Source of the DNA: Acidimicrobiia bacterium
Lineage (GTDB): Bacteria; Actinomycetota; Acidimicrobiia; Spongiisociales; Spongiisociaceae
Assembly: GCA_009841105.1 (NCBI GenBank)
Contig: VXMM01000036.1
Span: 46,225 to 110,224 of the forward strand
DNA length: 64,000 nt
Direction: 5' to 3'
Made by a program: the position numbers and the translations under genes. Of this stretch, positions 52,481 to 61,035 are shown piece by piece; positions within the stretch are counted from its first letter, which is position 1, and each line of letters begins with the position of its first letter. The notes under the pieces were generated by a model. It saw nothing but the letters and a program-made list of their open reading frames with translations, did no database searches and had not been told where the DNA came from.

Positions 52481-53281
52481 TCAGGCCACCCGGTCGGAGG
52501 GATAGGCAGCGAGGAATCTCTCGAGGGCGTCAGGCGACCAGGCGGGAACGAAAGGGAGCTCCAATTCCACGGGCGGCGGCGCCTCGCAAGGCCTTCCCCG
52601 GCTGACCATCAGGGTGGTCGTCCCGGCCCGGTAGTGGAGGATGTAGCTGTAGACGGTGCTGTAGCCCAGGTGGTTGCACACGCCCGTGTCGCCCTGGTCG
52701 TGGCTCCGGAGCAACTCGAAGATGTCATCCAGGGAGGCGGCCCGATCGAGGCGAGCCTGCGCGGAGGCGAGCCGGTCCAGCGTGGTCAGCCGGTCATCGT
52801 TCTCGGGGTGAACTCCGAGCTCGGTGTGATGGTTGGATCGGGCGGTGGGCCTGTCGGGCCGGAGCACGGCCGTTTGCCGGCTCCGTACCTCGATCGCGGC
52901 CTGGCTATGACGGTCGATCAGCACCAGGTTTCCCCACAGGTAGGGGCGGGCCGCCACCGCTCGCTCCACCGCGGCCACCCCCGACGGGACGTCCGTGCCC
53001 TCGCGCAAGGCGATCTCGACCAGGTCGTCGTAGTTGGCATGGTCGTCGAGGGTGCGAACGTTGGAGTCGCACACGAGAAGGCCGGAGGAGTTGGCGCCTA
53101 TCGAGAAGCCGGAGAACCGGTCCAGGTCGGGGTCGGTTCCCGCCCAGGTGGTGATGCCCTCCACGCCGAACACGTCAGGCTCGAGGACCAGGCGATCCTC
53201 GAAGCTCTCCCTTCCGAAGTCCTTGTTCTTGAACAGCAGGTAGTCGTCAGGTCCGAGCCTGAAGAACCCGGTGGTGCACAC
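52481..53281 (-). CDS. C45/choloylglycine-hydrolase-like Ntn hydrolase
   Basis: 266 residues starting Met-Cys-Thr-Thr; removal of Met would expose Cys2 as the N-terminal nucleophile, as in Ntn amidases (acyl-CoA:6-APA acyltransferase, bile-salt and acylamino-acid hydrolases). 'DYLLFKNKDFGR' (Lys-Asn-x-Asp) and 'TRSNHH' are usual positions of active-site residues in this fold. Upstream of the FN3-zincin gene with a 2-nt gap. Substrate is probably an N-acyl or linear amide. Confidence 0.8.
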   Translation of the reverse strand: MCTTGFFRLGPDDYLLFKNKDFGRESFEDRLVLEPDVFGVEGITTWAGTDPDLDRFSGFSIGANSSGLLVCDSNVRTLDDHANYDDLVEIALREGTDVPSGVAAVERAVAARPYLWGNLVLIDRHSQAAIEVRSRQTAVLRPDRPTARSNHHTELGVHPENDDRLTTLDRLASAQARLDRAASLDDIFELLRSHDQGDTGVCNHLGYSTVYSYILHYRAGTTTLMVSRGRPCEAPPPVELELPFVPAWSPDALERFLAAYPSDRVA

Positions 53282-53364
53282 TTGCCGGCCTCCCCGTCGC
53301 CACCCCGCCGCAGTGGACTTCGGGGATTGTAGGTGGACCGGTCCGATTCGGTATCGTTGCTCCC

Positions 53365-54528
53365 GTGCCGTCCGAGTTCCGAGGCCAGGCCGACCGCGCC
53401 AGGGTCGAGCGATTGCTGGTCCGCTACGTCGGCATCCACTCCGTCAACCCCGCCATCGACGGCGGGGCCGGTGAGGCCGACCTGGCCAGCCTGCTTTTCT
53501 CCGACCTCAGGGATTGGGGCTTCGATCCCGTGCGGGAACCGGTCCATCCGGGAGGCCGGGACAATGTCATCGCCACCCTGCCGGGACGGGACGGGGCGCC
53601 GGTGGTCATGTTCCACGCCCACCTCGACACAGTGGGCCTCTCCGGCAAGGCCACCGCCGACGCCCTGTCGAGCGGCGGCAACGTGTACGGGCGGGGGTCC
53701 TGCGACACCAAGGGTTCGCTGGTGGCAATGATCGAGTCCCTCCGGCTGCTGGGGACGGTGGACGCGGCCGAGCGCGCCACCGTCATGCTGGTGGGAGGCA
53801 TCGACGAGGAGGTCGGCGGGACCGGTGCGCAGGAGCTGGCGGCCGCCCATCCCGAGATCGACATGGCGGTGATCGGCGAACCCACCAGCCTCGAGATCGC
53901 CACCGCCCACAAAGGTGTGGTGCGCTTCGAGATCGCTACCACCGGGACACCGGCGCACTCCTCCAAGCCCCATCTGGGACGCAACGCCATCTACGCGATG
54001 GGACGGGTCCTGGACGCCATCCAGACCGATTACCTGGCATCCCTCGACCCGGCGGGGCACCCACTGGCCGGGCCGGCCACGCTCGCCGTCACCACCATCC
54101 GGGGCGGTACCGGCTTCAACGTGGTGCCGGCGGAGTGCGTGATCGGCCTTGACCGGCGGGTGATCCCCGGCGAGAACCACGAGGAGTTACTCGAGGAGTT
54201 CGATGGCCTGCTGGCCGGTCTCGACGTCACGATGGAGCGCCGGGATCCCTTCTTGATAACCGCTCCCCTGGACACCCCCCTGACCGATCCGGTGGTCCAA
54301 GCCTTGAAGCAGGCCCGGGAGGAGGCCACGGGCCGGGAGGCCGAACCGATCGGTGTCACCTTCGGCACGGACGCCTCCGCGCTGGCCCCGGTCGGGATCA
54401 GTTGCGTCGTGTTCGGACCCGGCAGCATCGACCAGGCGCACTCTGACGAGGAATGGGTGGGCATCGAGGAAACAGCAACAGCGGCCGAGATCCTGGCCCA
54501 GACCGCCCTGAACCTGGCCACCGCATGA
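53365..54528 (+). CDS. M20-family metallopeptidase/deacylase (ArgE/DapE type)
   Basis: 387 residues. Metal motifs MFHAHLDTVG, GRGSCDTKGS, and GGIDEEVGG; the dimerisation domain is in the middle. Hydrolyses N-acyl amino acids or dipeptides. GTG start without a clear ribosome site; a TATCGT box lies 7 nt before it, so leaderless translation is possible. Divergent to the C45-like gene. Confidence 0.9.
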   Translation: MPSEFRGQADRARVERLLVRYVGIHSVNPAIDGGAGEADLASLLFSDLRDWGFDPVREPVHPGGRDNVIATLPGRDGAPVVMFHAHLDTVGLSGKATADALSSGGNVYGRGSCDTKGSLVAMIESLRLLGTVDAAERATVMLVGGIDEEVGGTGAQELAAAHPEIDMAVIGEPTSLEIATAHKGVVRFEIATTGTPAHSSKPHLGRNAIYAMGRVLDAIQTDYLASLDPAGHPLAGPATLAVTTIRGGTGFNVVPAECVIGLDRRVIPGENHEELLEEFDGLLAGLDVTMERRDPFLITAPLDTPLTDPVVQALKQAREEATGREAEPIGVTFGTDASALAPVGISCVVFGPGSIDQAHSDEEWVGIEETATAAEILAQTALNLATA

Positions 54529-54552
54529 CCCGCTAGCCCGGCCGGGCCCCTG

Positions 54553-54780
54553 TCATCTACCGAAGCCGCTACCTGTCAGCAGTTCGTCCACTCGATCAGC
54601 GCGGGTGGGATCTCCCCACCCGGCGAACAGAGGTAACTTCGGGATCGGAGCGTCGCGAAGGTCGAGGGCCACCTGAACAGCCTCACGAACGATGGAGGCC
54701 TCGCTGCGAGACTCTCGTTCTGCCACCTCTTCCAGCCGTTGCTTCAGATCATCAGGCAAATAGACGGCCGTTCGCTTCAT
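54553..54780 (-). CDS. Ribbon-helix-helix (CopG/VapB-like) small protein
   Basis: 75 residues. MKRTAVYLPDDLKQRLEEVAERE is a typical RHH beta strand and helix, followed by SEASIVREAVQVALD. Usually such proteins are antitoxins or autoregulators. The gene starts one base after the stop of the retropepsin-like gene (TGA-C-ATG). No PIN or RelE toxin follows. Confidence 0.85.
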   Translation of the reverse strand: MKRTAVYLPDDLKQRLEEVAERESRSEASIVREAVQVALDLRDAPIPKLPLFAGWGDPTRADRVDELLTGSGFGR

Positions 54781-54781
54781 G

Positions 54782-55144
54782 TCAGAGCCGGAAGCGGCGG
54801 CGGCTCTTCCTCAGGGACTCGGTCCGCAGGTCGACCTCGACCCCCGCGGCCTGCAGGGCGATGGTTCCCAGGAGCGGCTCGGTTCCGTCCTCCCCGAACG
54901 CGATGAGGCTGGGGACCAGCTCTCCCATGAACTCCAACTCCCCGATGGTGGTACCGACGGTCACCACGCTGCCGTCGGCCAGCTGGTAGACGCGCTCCGC
55001 CCTGGGTGCCAGGCCGATACCCTCCAGGTACCGCCTCGGCACATGACAGTCGTTGGCGCCCGTGTCGACCAGGAAGAGCCCCTCCCAGGTCCGTTGTGGC
55101 TCGGCGGGGTTCCGGATCAGGACCGGCACGTGTGTCTCGCCCAT
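54782..55144 (-). CDS. Retropepsin-like aspartic protease (clan AA)
   Basis: 120 residues from ATG 55144, with gaaggag upstream; the open frame to 55345 is antisense-like and contains a different gene remnant. The motif GLFLVDTGANDCHVPRRYL has the Asp-Thr-Gly active site; 'GEDGTEPLLGTIALQAAGVEVD' is the family's C-terminal ending. Such single-domain proteases are active as dimers. It forms an operon with the RHH gene just downstream. Confidence 0.85.
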   Translation of the reverse strand: MGETHVPVLIRNPAEPQRTWEGLFLVDTGANDCHVPRRYLEGIGLAPRAERVYQLADGSVVTVGTTIGELEFMGELVPSLIAFGEDGTEPLLGTIALQAAGVEVDLRTESLRKSRRRFRL

Positions 55145-55248
55145 ACTGCTGTCTCCTTCACTACTCCTGCATATGTCCTGCGCGCCTGCACCATTTATAC
55201 GTCGAGCGGCGGAGCGTGTCAACCCCCTTCCGATTCCCATCCTGGCGG

Positions 55249-55421
55249 CTAGATAACCCGCCACCACAGCGTGGCGAGTGCGTCCGGGGTGAGCCACTCG
55301 GTGATGGTTCCCGTGTGCTGAAGATGTGGAAGTGACGGGCGTCACGGAGGCGGGGGCGCTTGGCCGCCTTGATCTCGATGGGGAGCAGGCGGCCGCCGGC
55401 CGTGGCCTGAATGATGATCAC
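55249..55421 (-). pseudogene. Remnant of a DUF4143/AAA ATPase C-terminus
   Basis: One frame reads IIIQATAGGRLLPIEIKAAKRPRLRDARHF, a second frame then reads HTGTITEWLTPDALATLWWRVI and a stop at 55251-55249. Together they are the end of a DUF4143 nuclease-like domain, with a deletion and a frameshift in between. The first half of the gene is absent. Confidence 0.65.
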
Positions 55422-55460
55422 TCACGGCGTGAATGAAATACATTCACACCACACCAGCGG

Positions 55461-57200
55461 TCAGGCTCTCAGGATGGGTATGGACACCCGGGTGGGATAG
55501 GAGCGGTTGTGGAGCACCGTTTGGGTGGCCGGGATCGAATCGAGCGGTCCGTCGGTCAGCGGCTGGGCGCCGGTGTTCAGGTTCCGGTCCCACTGGGGGA
55601 AGTCGGAGCTGGAGATATTCAACCGGAGGCGCGACCCGGCGCCCACGCGGGCGCCCACCGGGCCCAACTCGATCTTGAACTCGTACACCTCGCCCGGGGT
55701 CAGCAGCTTGGGATCCGACAGCGATTCCCGGTAACGCGCCCGGAGGATCCCCTCCTGGAGGTTGACTGACTTTCCGGCCTCGTCCACCACGCAGAGCCGG
55801 GCGGTGAAGTCGGTGTCGACGGCCGTCGTGGCGGCGTACAGGGTCACCTCCACGTCGCCGACCAGCTCAACGTCCTCCGCCAGGGGTTCGGACGTGTACA
55901 CCAGGATCATCCGGGACACCTCCGCCTCGTGCTGGTCGGCCGGGCCCATCGGGGTGATGCTGTCGAAGCAGCATGAGTGTCCCCCCATGGACGGAACGGG
56001 CACTCCCGGCTCGTAGATGAAGATGTCGGGCGGCTCGTCGCCGGGCGGGGTGCGGTCGAGCACGCCGTCCCCGAACTTGGAGTTGGCGCATCCGTTCGAG
56101 TGGATGAACCAGTCCTCCACCACCGCCTCCTCCGGCGGCCACGAGGAGAAGTCCCGCCAGCCCCCGTCCAGCGTGAAGGCGGTTACCCGGCTGTCCATGA
56201 CCCCCGTCTCCCTGCCCTTCAGGGTCTGGTCGAACCACCTGACCAGCCAGGAGTCGATATCCATGGTCGAAGGACCGTCGGAGCCGAGCCGGCTGACCGG
56301 TGTCCAGGGCATGTGCGCCCATGGCCCGACCACCAGCTTCTGGTTGTCACGCGTCCGGTCGTTGTAACCGGAAGCGGAGAGTCCCACGAAGTTCTTGACC
56401 GTGCCGCCGAGGAACACGTCGTACCACCCGGCCACGTGTAGAGCCGGCACCCTGATCCGGCTGTAGTCCTCGTCGATGCTCCACCGTTTCCAGTAGTCGT
56501 CGTAGGAGCAGTGCTCCGCCCAGTCGTTGAAGTAGGGCACGTGCGGGGTCTGGAGCGGCGGGTAGCCGGCCACGGGAAGGGAGTGGTACCAGTTGGGGGC
56601 GGCACCCAGGGCGGCGGCCAGGCCGATGTGGCCCTCGAGGTCGCCGGCCCGCTGCGCCGTCTCCAGCCCCAGGAGCGTGGCCCAGTAGCCGATGAACGCC
56701 AGCGAGAATGCCCCGCCGTTGTAGGTCCACCCGTCGTAGTACTGCGAGGCGGTGAAGGCCGGCGTGATGGAGGCGAGGGAGGGTGGCGCCGTCACCGCCG
56801 CCAGGAGCTGGGTGGCCCCGACGTAGGAGAACCCCATCATCCCGACCTGGCCATCCGACCCGGCCAGCCGGGCCGCCCACTCCACCGAGTCGTATCCGTC
56901 TTCCATCTCGTGGAGGTAGGGATAGAAGTCACCTTCGGACGCGTACCGGCCCCGGCAGTCCTGGACCACCACCACGTACCCCTGGGCGGCGAACCAAGCC
57001 GGATGAGCGCTACCGAAGGTAGGGATGCCCGACCGCTTGTCGTAGATGGAACGGATGAGCAACACCGGCAGGTCGGTCCGGGTCTCGGGACGGTAGACAT
57101 CGGCCCGCAGCACCGTCCCGTCCCTCATGGTGGCTCCGACGTCTCGTTCAACGGTTACGCCGAGTCCAGGCATCTGCTCGATCAGGGGGGTGGTGGTCAT
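55461..57200 (-). CDS. CocE/NonD family serine hydrolase (X-Pro dipeptidyl-peptidase type)
   Basis: 579 residues from ATG 57200 (MTTTPLIEQMPGLGV); the upstream open frame to 57557 overlaps the opposite-strand PPOX gene and is discarded. Nucleophile GMMGFSYVGATQLL (Ser ~123), and the C-terminal jelly-roll domain (PF08530) from ~330 with 'DFTARLCVVDEAGKSVNLQEGI'. Cleaves esters or amides, such as cocaine-like esters, glutaryl-7-ACA or Xaa-Pro peptides. Divergent from the aminotransferase operon with a 135-nt shared promoter region. Confidence 0.9.
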   Translation of the reverse strand: MTTTPLIEQMPGLGVTVERDVGATMRDGTVLRADVYRPETRTDLPVLLIRSIYDKRSGIPTFGSAHPAWFAAQGYVVVVQDCRGRYASEGDFYPYLHEMEDGYDSVEWAARLAGSDGQVGMMGFSYVGATQLLAAVTAPPSLASITPAFTASQYYDGWTYNGGAFSLAFIGYWATLLGLETAQRAGDLEGHIGLAAALGAAPNWYHSLPVAGYPPLQTPHVPYFNDWAEHCSYDDYWKRWSIDEDYSRIRVPALHVAGWYDVFLGGTVKNFVGLSASGYNDRTRDNQKLVVGPWAHMPWTPVSRLGSDGPSTMDIDSWLVRWFDQTLKGRETGVMDSRVTAFTLDGGWRDFSSWPPEEAVVEDWFIHSNGCANSKFGDGVLDRTPPGDEPPDIFIYEPGVPVPSMGGHSCCFDSITPMGPADQHEAEVSRMILVYTSEPLAEDVELVGDVEVTLYAATTAVDTDFTARLCVVDEAGKSVNLQEGILRARYRESLSDPKLLTPGEVYEFKIELGPVGARVGAGSRLRLNISSSDFPQWDRNLNTGAQPLTDGPLDSIPATQTVLHNRSYPTRVSIPILRA

Positions 57201-57335
57201 GACGCTCCTCGGCCGCTGGGCATTGCGGGCGGGCCGGCCCGCTTCGGTAGCATTCTGTGCGACAGACACGGACGAAGCAACCAGTGTCCTCCCGGCATCG
57301 GGTCCGGATGGTCGGGGGAAGGGACGGAGGCGCGC

Positions 57336-57908
57336 ATGAGCGAGTTCAGGCAGGACACCTACTATGAGGAGGGCTCCGACGCCGGCGGGATGCCGCGGAG
57401 CCACATCGAGGAGTTCCTCGGAAGCCCGGACAGCACGTGGCTGCTCAAGCTGGCCTTCCTCAAGGAGGACGGCTGGCCGATGGTGGTGCCGCTCTGGTAC
57501 CAGTGGGACGGCGAGGCCTTCTACGTGGTGGGGCGCAAGCGCTCCGGTTGGGTGCATGACCTAGCCCGCAACCCGCAGTGCGCCATCTGCATCGAGGAGA
57601 CCGCCCATCCCCGTATCCGCAAGGTGCTGGCCCAGTGCACCGCCGAGATCGTCGAAGGCCCGGCCAAGGGCGAGGGATCGAAGTGGGTTCCGGTGACCGA
57701 CGAGATGGCGACCCGCTACACGGGGCCCTCGGGACCGGAGCAGCTGAAGGCTTCTTGGGACTGGGACCGTTACCTGGTGCGGCTGGTGCCCCGCGACGGC
57801 AAGCTGGTCACGTGGCAGGGAGCCGACTGGGCGCTCCGCTACTTCGACGCGGGTCAGCGTCCCGACCTCGAGGAGAAGGCCCGGCAGCGTGAGGCCGGCG
57901 CCCGGTGA
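57336..57908 (+). CDS. Pyridoxamine 5'-phosphate oxidase-like flavin/F420-binding protein
   Basis: 190 residues from ATG 57336 with gggacggagg before it; the longer frame from 56511 is an antisense shadow. 'GSPDSTWLLKLAFLKEDGWPMVVPLWYQWDG' is the PPOX split-barrel beginning. The cofactor is uncertain (FMN or F420). The stop overlaps the aminotransferase start (GTGA), so it belongs to the four-gene unit. Confidence 0.82.
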   Translation: MSEFRQDTYYEEGSDAGGMPRSHIEEFLGSPDSTWLLKLAFLKEDGWPMVVPLWYQWDGEAFYVVGRKRSGWVHDLARNPQCAICIEETAHPRIRKVLAQCTAEIVEGPAKGEGSKWVPVTDEMATRYTGPSGPEQLKASWDWDRYLVRLVPRDGKLVTWQGADWALRYFDAGQRPDLEEKARQREAGAR

Positions 57909-59074
57909 GACGCCTGGCCGACCCGGCCGTCTCGCTGGCCCGGTCCGAGATTCGGGTCCTGTTCGACCGGGCGGCGACCCGTCCCGACACCATCCGCCTC
58001 GAGGTGGGCGAACCGAGCTTCCCCACTCCCGAGCACATCGTGGCCGGCGCCCACGCGGCGGCCCGGGCGGGCTGGACCGGCTACGGGCCCAACGGCGGGC
58101 TGGACAGCCTGCGGGAGCTGCTGTCCGCCAAGGTGGAGGAGGTTGACGGGTACGCCGCCCATCCCGACCGGATCGTGGTCACGCCGGGCGGTATGAACGC
58201 CCTCTTCTCCACCTACTTCGCCCTGCTCAACCCCGGCGACGAGGTGCTCCTGCCCACGCCCGGGTTCCCCAACATGGACGGCATGGTCCGCCTCCTGGGA
58301 GGAACGCCCGTGTTCTATCACCTGGAGGCCTCCAACGGCTTCCTGCCCGACCCGGAACGGCTCGGGGCCCTGATCTCGGACCGGACCACCATGCTCTTCG
58401 TCAACACGCCGTCCAACCCCACCGGGTCGGTGTTCCCTGCCGTCCTCATGCGGGAGCTGGTAGAGCTTTGCGACCGCCACGATATGTGGTTGCTGTCGGA
58501 CGAGGTCTACGACGAGCTGGTACTGGACGAAACGGCCCGCCACACCGCGGCCGCCCGTTACGACGAGGAGGACCGGGTGATCAGCGTTTACAGCTTCTCG
58601 AAGGTGTACGCCATGACCGGCTGGCGGGTGGGTTACGCGGTGGCGCCGCCCCCGGTGGCCGACCTGCTCCGCAAGCTCCAGGAACCCCAGCTGTCGTGTC
58701 CGAGCACCATCTCCCAGAAAGCGGCCGAGGCGGCCCTGCTCGGACCCAGAGAACCGATCCGGGCCATGCTTGCTGCCTACCGGAGACGCCGCGCGGTGGC
58801 AGTCCGCACCGCCACCGAAGCCGGGCTGGAGTTGGTGGCGCCCACCGGCACCATCTACATGCTGGTCAAGGTCAACACGCACGGACGGTCAATGATGCAG
58901 TTCGCCCTCGATCTGCTCGACCGCCGGGGAGTCAGCGTGGCGCCAGGATCGGTCTTCGGACCGGGTGGCGACGGCTACGTCCGTATCTCACTGGCTGCCG
59001 ACCGGGACCGGATAACCGAGGGTCTCCGCCGGCTGGCCGCGGCATGCCGGGAAAAGACGCTGGTGCGCGCATGA
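57905..59074 (+). CDS. PLP-dependent aminotransferase, class I
   Basis: 389 residues, GTG start overlapping the previous stop. PLP-binding Lys in VISVYSFSKVYAMTGWRVGYAV; 'NTPSNPTGSVFP' (Asn-Pro-x-Gly) and C-terminal 'YVRISLAADRDRI' (substrate Arg). Substrate amino acid unknown. The end overlaps the M20 gene by 4 nt (ATGA). Confidence 0.92.
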   Translation: MRRLADPAVSLARSEIRVLFDRAATRPDTIRLEVGEPSFPTPEHIVAGAHAAARAGWTGYGPNGGLDSLRELLSAKVEEVDGYAAHPDRIVVTPGGMNALFSTYFALLNPGDEVLLPTPGFPNMDGMVRLLGGTPVFYHLEASNGFLPDPERLGALISDRTTMLFVNTPSNPTGSVFPAVLMRELVELCDRHDMWLLSDEVYDELVLDETARHTAAARYDEEDRVISVYSFSKVYAMTGWRVGYAVAPPPVADLLRKLQEPQLSCPSTISQKAAEAALLGPREPIRAMLAAYRRRRAVAVRTATEAGLELVAPTGTIYMLVKVNTHGRSMMQFALDLLDRRGVSVAPGSVFGPGGDGYVRISLAADRDRITEGLRRLAAACREKTLVRA

Positions 59075-60309
59075 CCGGTACGAGAGTCGACCGCCTCAAC
59101 TCCTACCTTCGGGAGCGCCAGGACGAGGTGCTCGAGTTCGCTCGGGAACTGATCCGCACACCGTCGCCCAACCCGCCCGGTGACGAGCGGGCTGTGGCCG
59201 ACCTGGTCACCTCCCGGCTGGCCGACCTGGGAGTGACCGGCGTGGAGCGGGTGGGGGCGACTCCCGAACGGCCCAACCTCATAGCCCGGCTTCCCGGAAC
59301 GGGCGACGGTCCCAAGCTGATGCTCTCCGGGCACCTGGACACCAAACCGGCCGGGGACATGAGCGCGTGGGATACCGACCCGTGGGACCCGGTCCTCGAG
59401 GATGGCAACCTGATCGGGCTCGGATCGGGCGACATGAAGGCCGCCGTAGCCGCCATGGTCTACGCGCTGGGAGGGATCCGGGCGGTGGGACCGCTCGCCG
59501 GAGACCTGCTGGCGGTATTCACGGCGGACGAGGAGGCGGGGTCGCTGCTCGGCTCCAAATGGATGGCTGACAACGGCCTGCTGGAGGCCGATGTGGCGCT
59601 CATAGGGGAGCCCAGCGGCATCGAGCGGGAGTGGGAGTCGATCCACCTGGTATCGAGGGGCGCGGCCCTCTTCAAGGTGAAGATCACCGGCACCCAGATG
59701 CACTCCTCCATCTCGGACCGAATCGAGGGGATCAACGCCACCGTCCAGATGGCCCGGCTGATCGACCGGATCGACCGGGACCTGGAGAGCTACCTGACCT
59801 ACGAGCCCCATCCACTCTGCCCGACCGGACCGACCATCAACGTCGGCGTGATGGCCGAGGCCGGCGTGTTCTACGGGGTATACCCGGGCAATGCAGAGTT
59901 CGCGTGCGACGTCCGCACCCTGCCCGGCATGGGGGAGCAGCAGTTGATCGACGACATCAACCGCTTCCTCACCGCCGCCATGACCGACCAACCCGACTTG
60001 CGGGCCGAACTGGTGTGGGAACTGATGGTGCCCGCCACCGAGATTTCTGCGGACCAGCCCCTCGTGCCGATCCTGCAGGAGGCCACGTCCCAGGTGCTGG
60101 GCCACGAACCGCGCCTTGACGCATTTCCCGGCGCCACCGACGCGCCCCACTTCCAGTTGGCCGCGGGGATCCCCTGCGTGGCGGCCTTCGGGCCGGGAAT
60201 GCTGCCGCGCGCCCACAGTCCCAACGAGTACCTGTCCGCCGACAGCGTGGCGCAGGCGGCGCACATTTACGCCCTGGCCGCGCTGCGCTACCTGGGAGGG
60301 TCATCATGA
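59071..60309 (+). CDS. M20-family peptidase/deacylase
   Basis: 412 residues from ATG 59071 (MTGTRVDRLNSYLRERQDE). Metal motifs MLSGHLDTKPAG, GLGSGDMKAAVAAMV and TADEEAGSLLG, then 'HLVSRGAALFKVKITG' and 'PGATDAPHFQLAAGIPCVAFG'-like ending. The open frame that begins at 58468 is a shadow of the aminotransferase. Overlaps the RraA-like gene by 4 nt. Confidence 0.92.
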   Translation: MTGTRVDRLNSYLRERQDEVLEFARELIRTPSPNPPGDERAVADLVTSRLADLGVTGVERVGATPERPNLIARLPGTGDGPKLMLSGHLDTKPAGDMSAWDTDPWDPVLEDGNLIGLGSGDMKAAVAAMVYALGGIRAVGPLAGDLLAVFTADEEAGSLLGSKWMADNGLLEADVALIGEPSGIEREWESIHLVSRGAALFKVKITGTQMHSSISDRIEGINATVQMARLIDRIDRDLESYLTYEPHPLCPTGPTINVGVMAEAGVFYGVYPGNAEFACDVRTLPGMGEQQLIDDINRFLTAAMTDQPDLRAELVWELMVPATEISADQPLVPILQEATSQVLGHEPRLDAFPGATDAPHFQLAAGIPCVAAFGPGMLPRAHSPNEYLSADSVAQAAHIYALAALRYLGGSS

Positions 60310-60977
60310 GCATTCCATCAGCCGAGCTCTGCGCTCGTTACCGGCGGCTGTACGTGCCGGCGGTGTGCGACGCGCTCTACTGGATGGGGCTTCGCGAGCA
60401 GGTACTGCCCAGCTACCTGCGACCGCTCTTCCCCGAGCAGCGCATCGCCGGGCTGGCCCATACCGTCCAGGGAGCGCCCATCCAGCCCTGGCTGGGGCGC
60501 GAGCCCGGCATCGAACGCATCACCTCCTACCTGCAGGTGTTCGAGGACCTCACTCCTGACAGCGTTCTCGTGTCAGTCACTCCGGACACCCACGTGGGGC
60601 ACCTGGGCGAGCTGTGCTGCAACTCGGCCCTCCGGCACGGCTGCGTGGGCGCCATCCTGGACGGCAACCTGCGGGACATCGAGGGGATCCGGGACATCGG
60701 GTTCCAGGTGTTCTACCGGGACCTGTCGCCGCTCAACGCCATCGGGCGCTGGGAGATGGTGGCGTCCCAGGTCCCGGTGACCATCGGCGACGTCACCGTC
60801 CACCCGGGTGACGTGATCCTGGCCGAGTTCGACGGCATCCTCGTCATCCCCCGGGATGACGCCGAGCGCGTGCTCGAGCGGGCGGAGGAGATCGAGGGCG
60901 CCGAGAAGCTCGTCCGGGAGGAGATGCGGGAGGGCGAGTCGCCGCTGGCCAGCCTAGACCGCCACGGTTACATCTGA
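60306..60977 (+). CDS. RraA-like aldolase/decarboxylase family protein
   Basis: 223 residues. 'GHLGELCCNSALRHGCVGAILDGNLRDIEGI' is the characteristic core of the RraA/HMG-aldolase family, whose enzymes include 4-hydroxy-4-methyl-2-oxoglutarate aldolase and oxaloacetate decarboxylase, and 'DVILAEFDGILVIPRD' follows. Members with Asp/Arg at these places are enzymes, and the Arg-Asp pair is present here. Last gene of the four-gene unit. Confidence 0.85.
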   Translation: MSIPSAELCARYRRLYVPAVCDALYWMGLREQVLPSYLRPLFPEQRIAGLAHTVQGAPIQPWLGREPGIERITSYLQVFEDLTPDSVLVSVTPDTHVGHLGELCCNSALRHGCVGAILDGNLRDIEGIRDIGFQVFYRDLSPLNAIGRWEMVASQVPVTIGDVTVHPGDVILAEFDGILVIPRDDAERVLERAEEIEGAEKLVREEMREGESPLASLDRHGYI

Positions 60978-61035
60978 GCCGGCGCGCATGCGCCCGTAGC
61001 CGGAGGACCGGTTTGCTGATCACCGTTTCCCATTG

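Noticed and set aside
57201..57557. Upstream extension of the CocE-type hydrolase frame
   Set aside because: It runs antisense to the PPOX gene and is not protein-like; ATG 57200 starts a normal CocE N-terminus.
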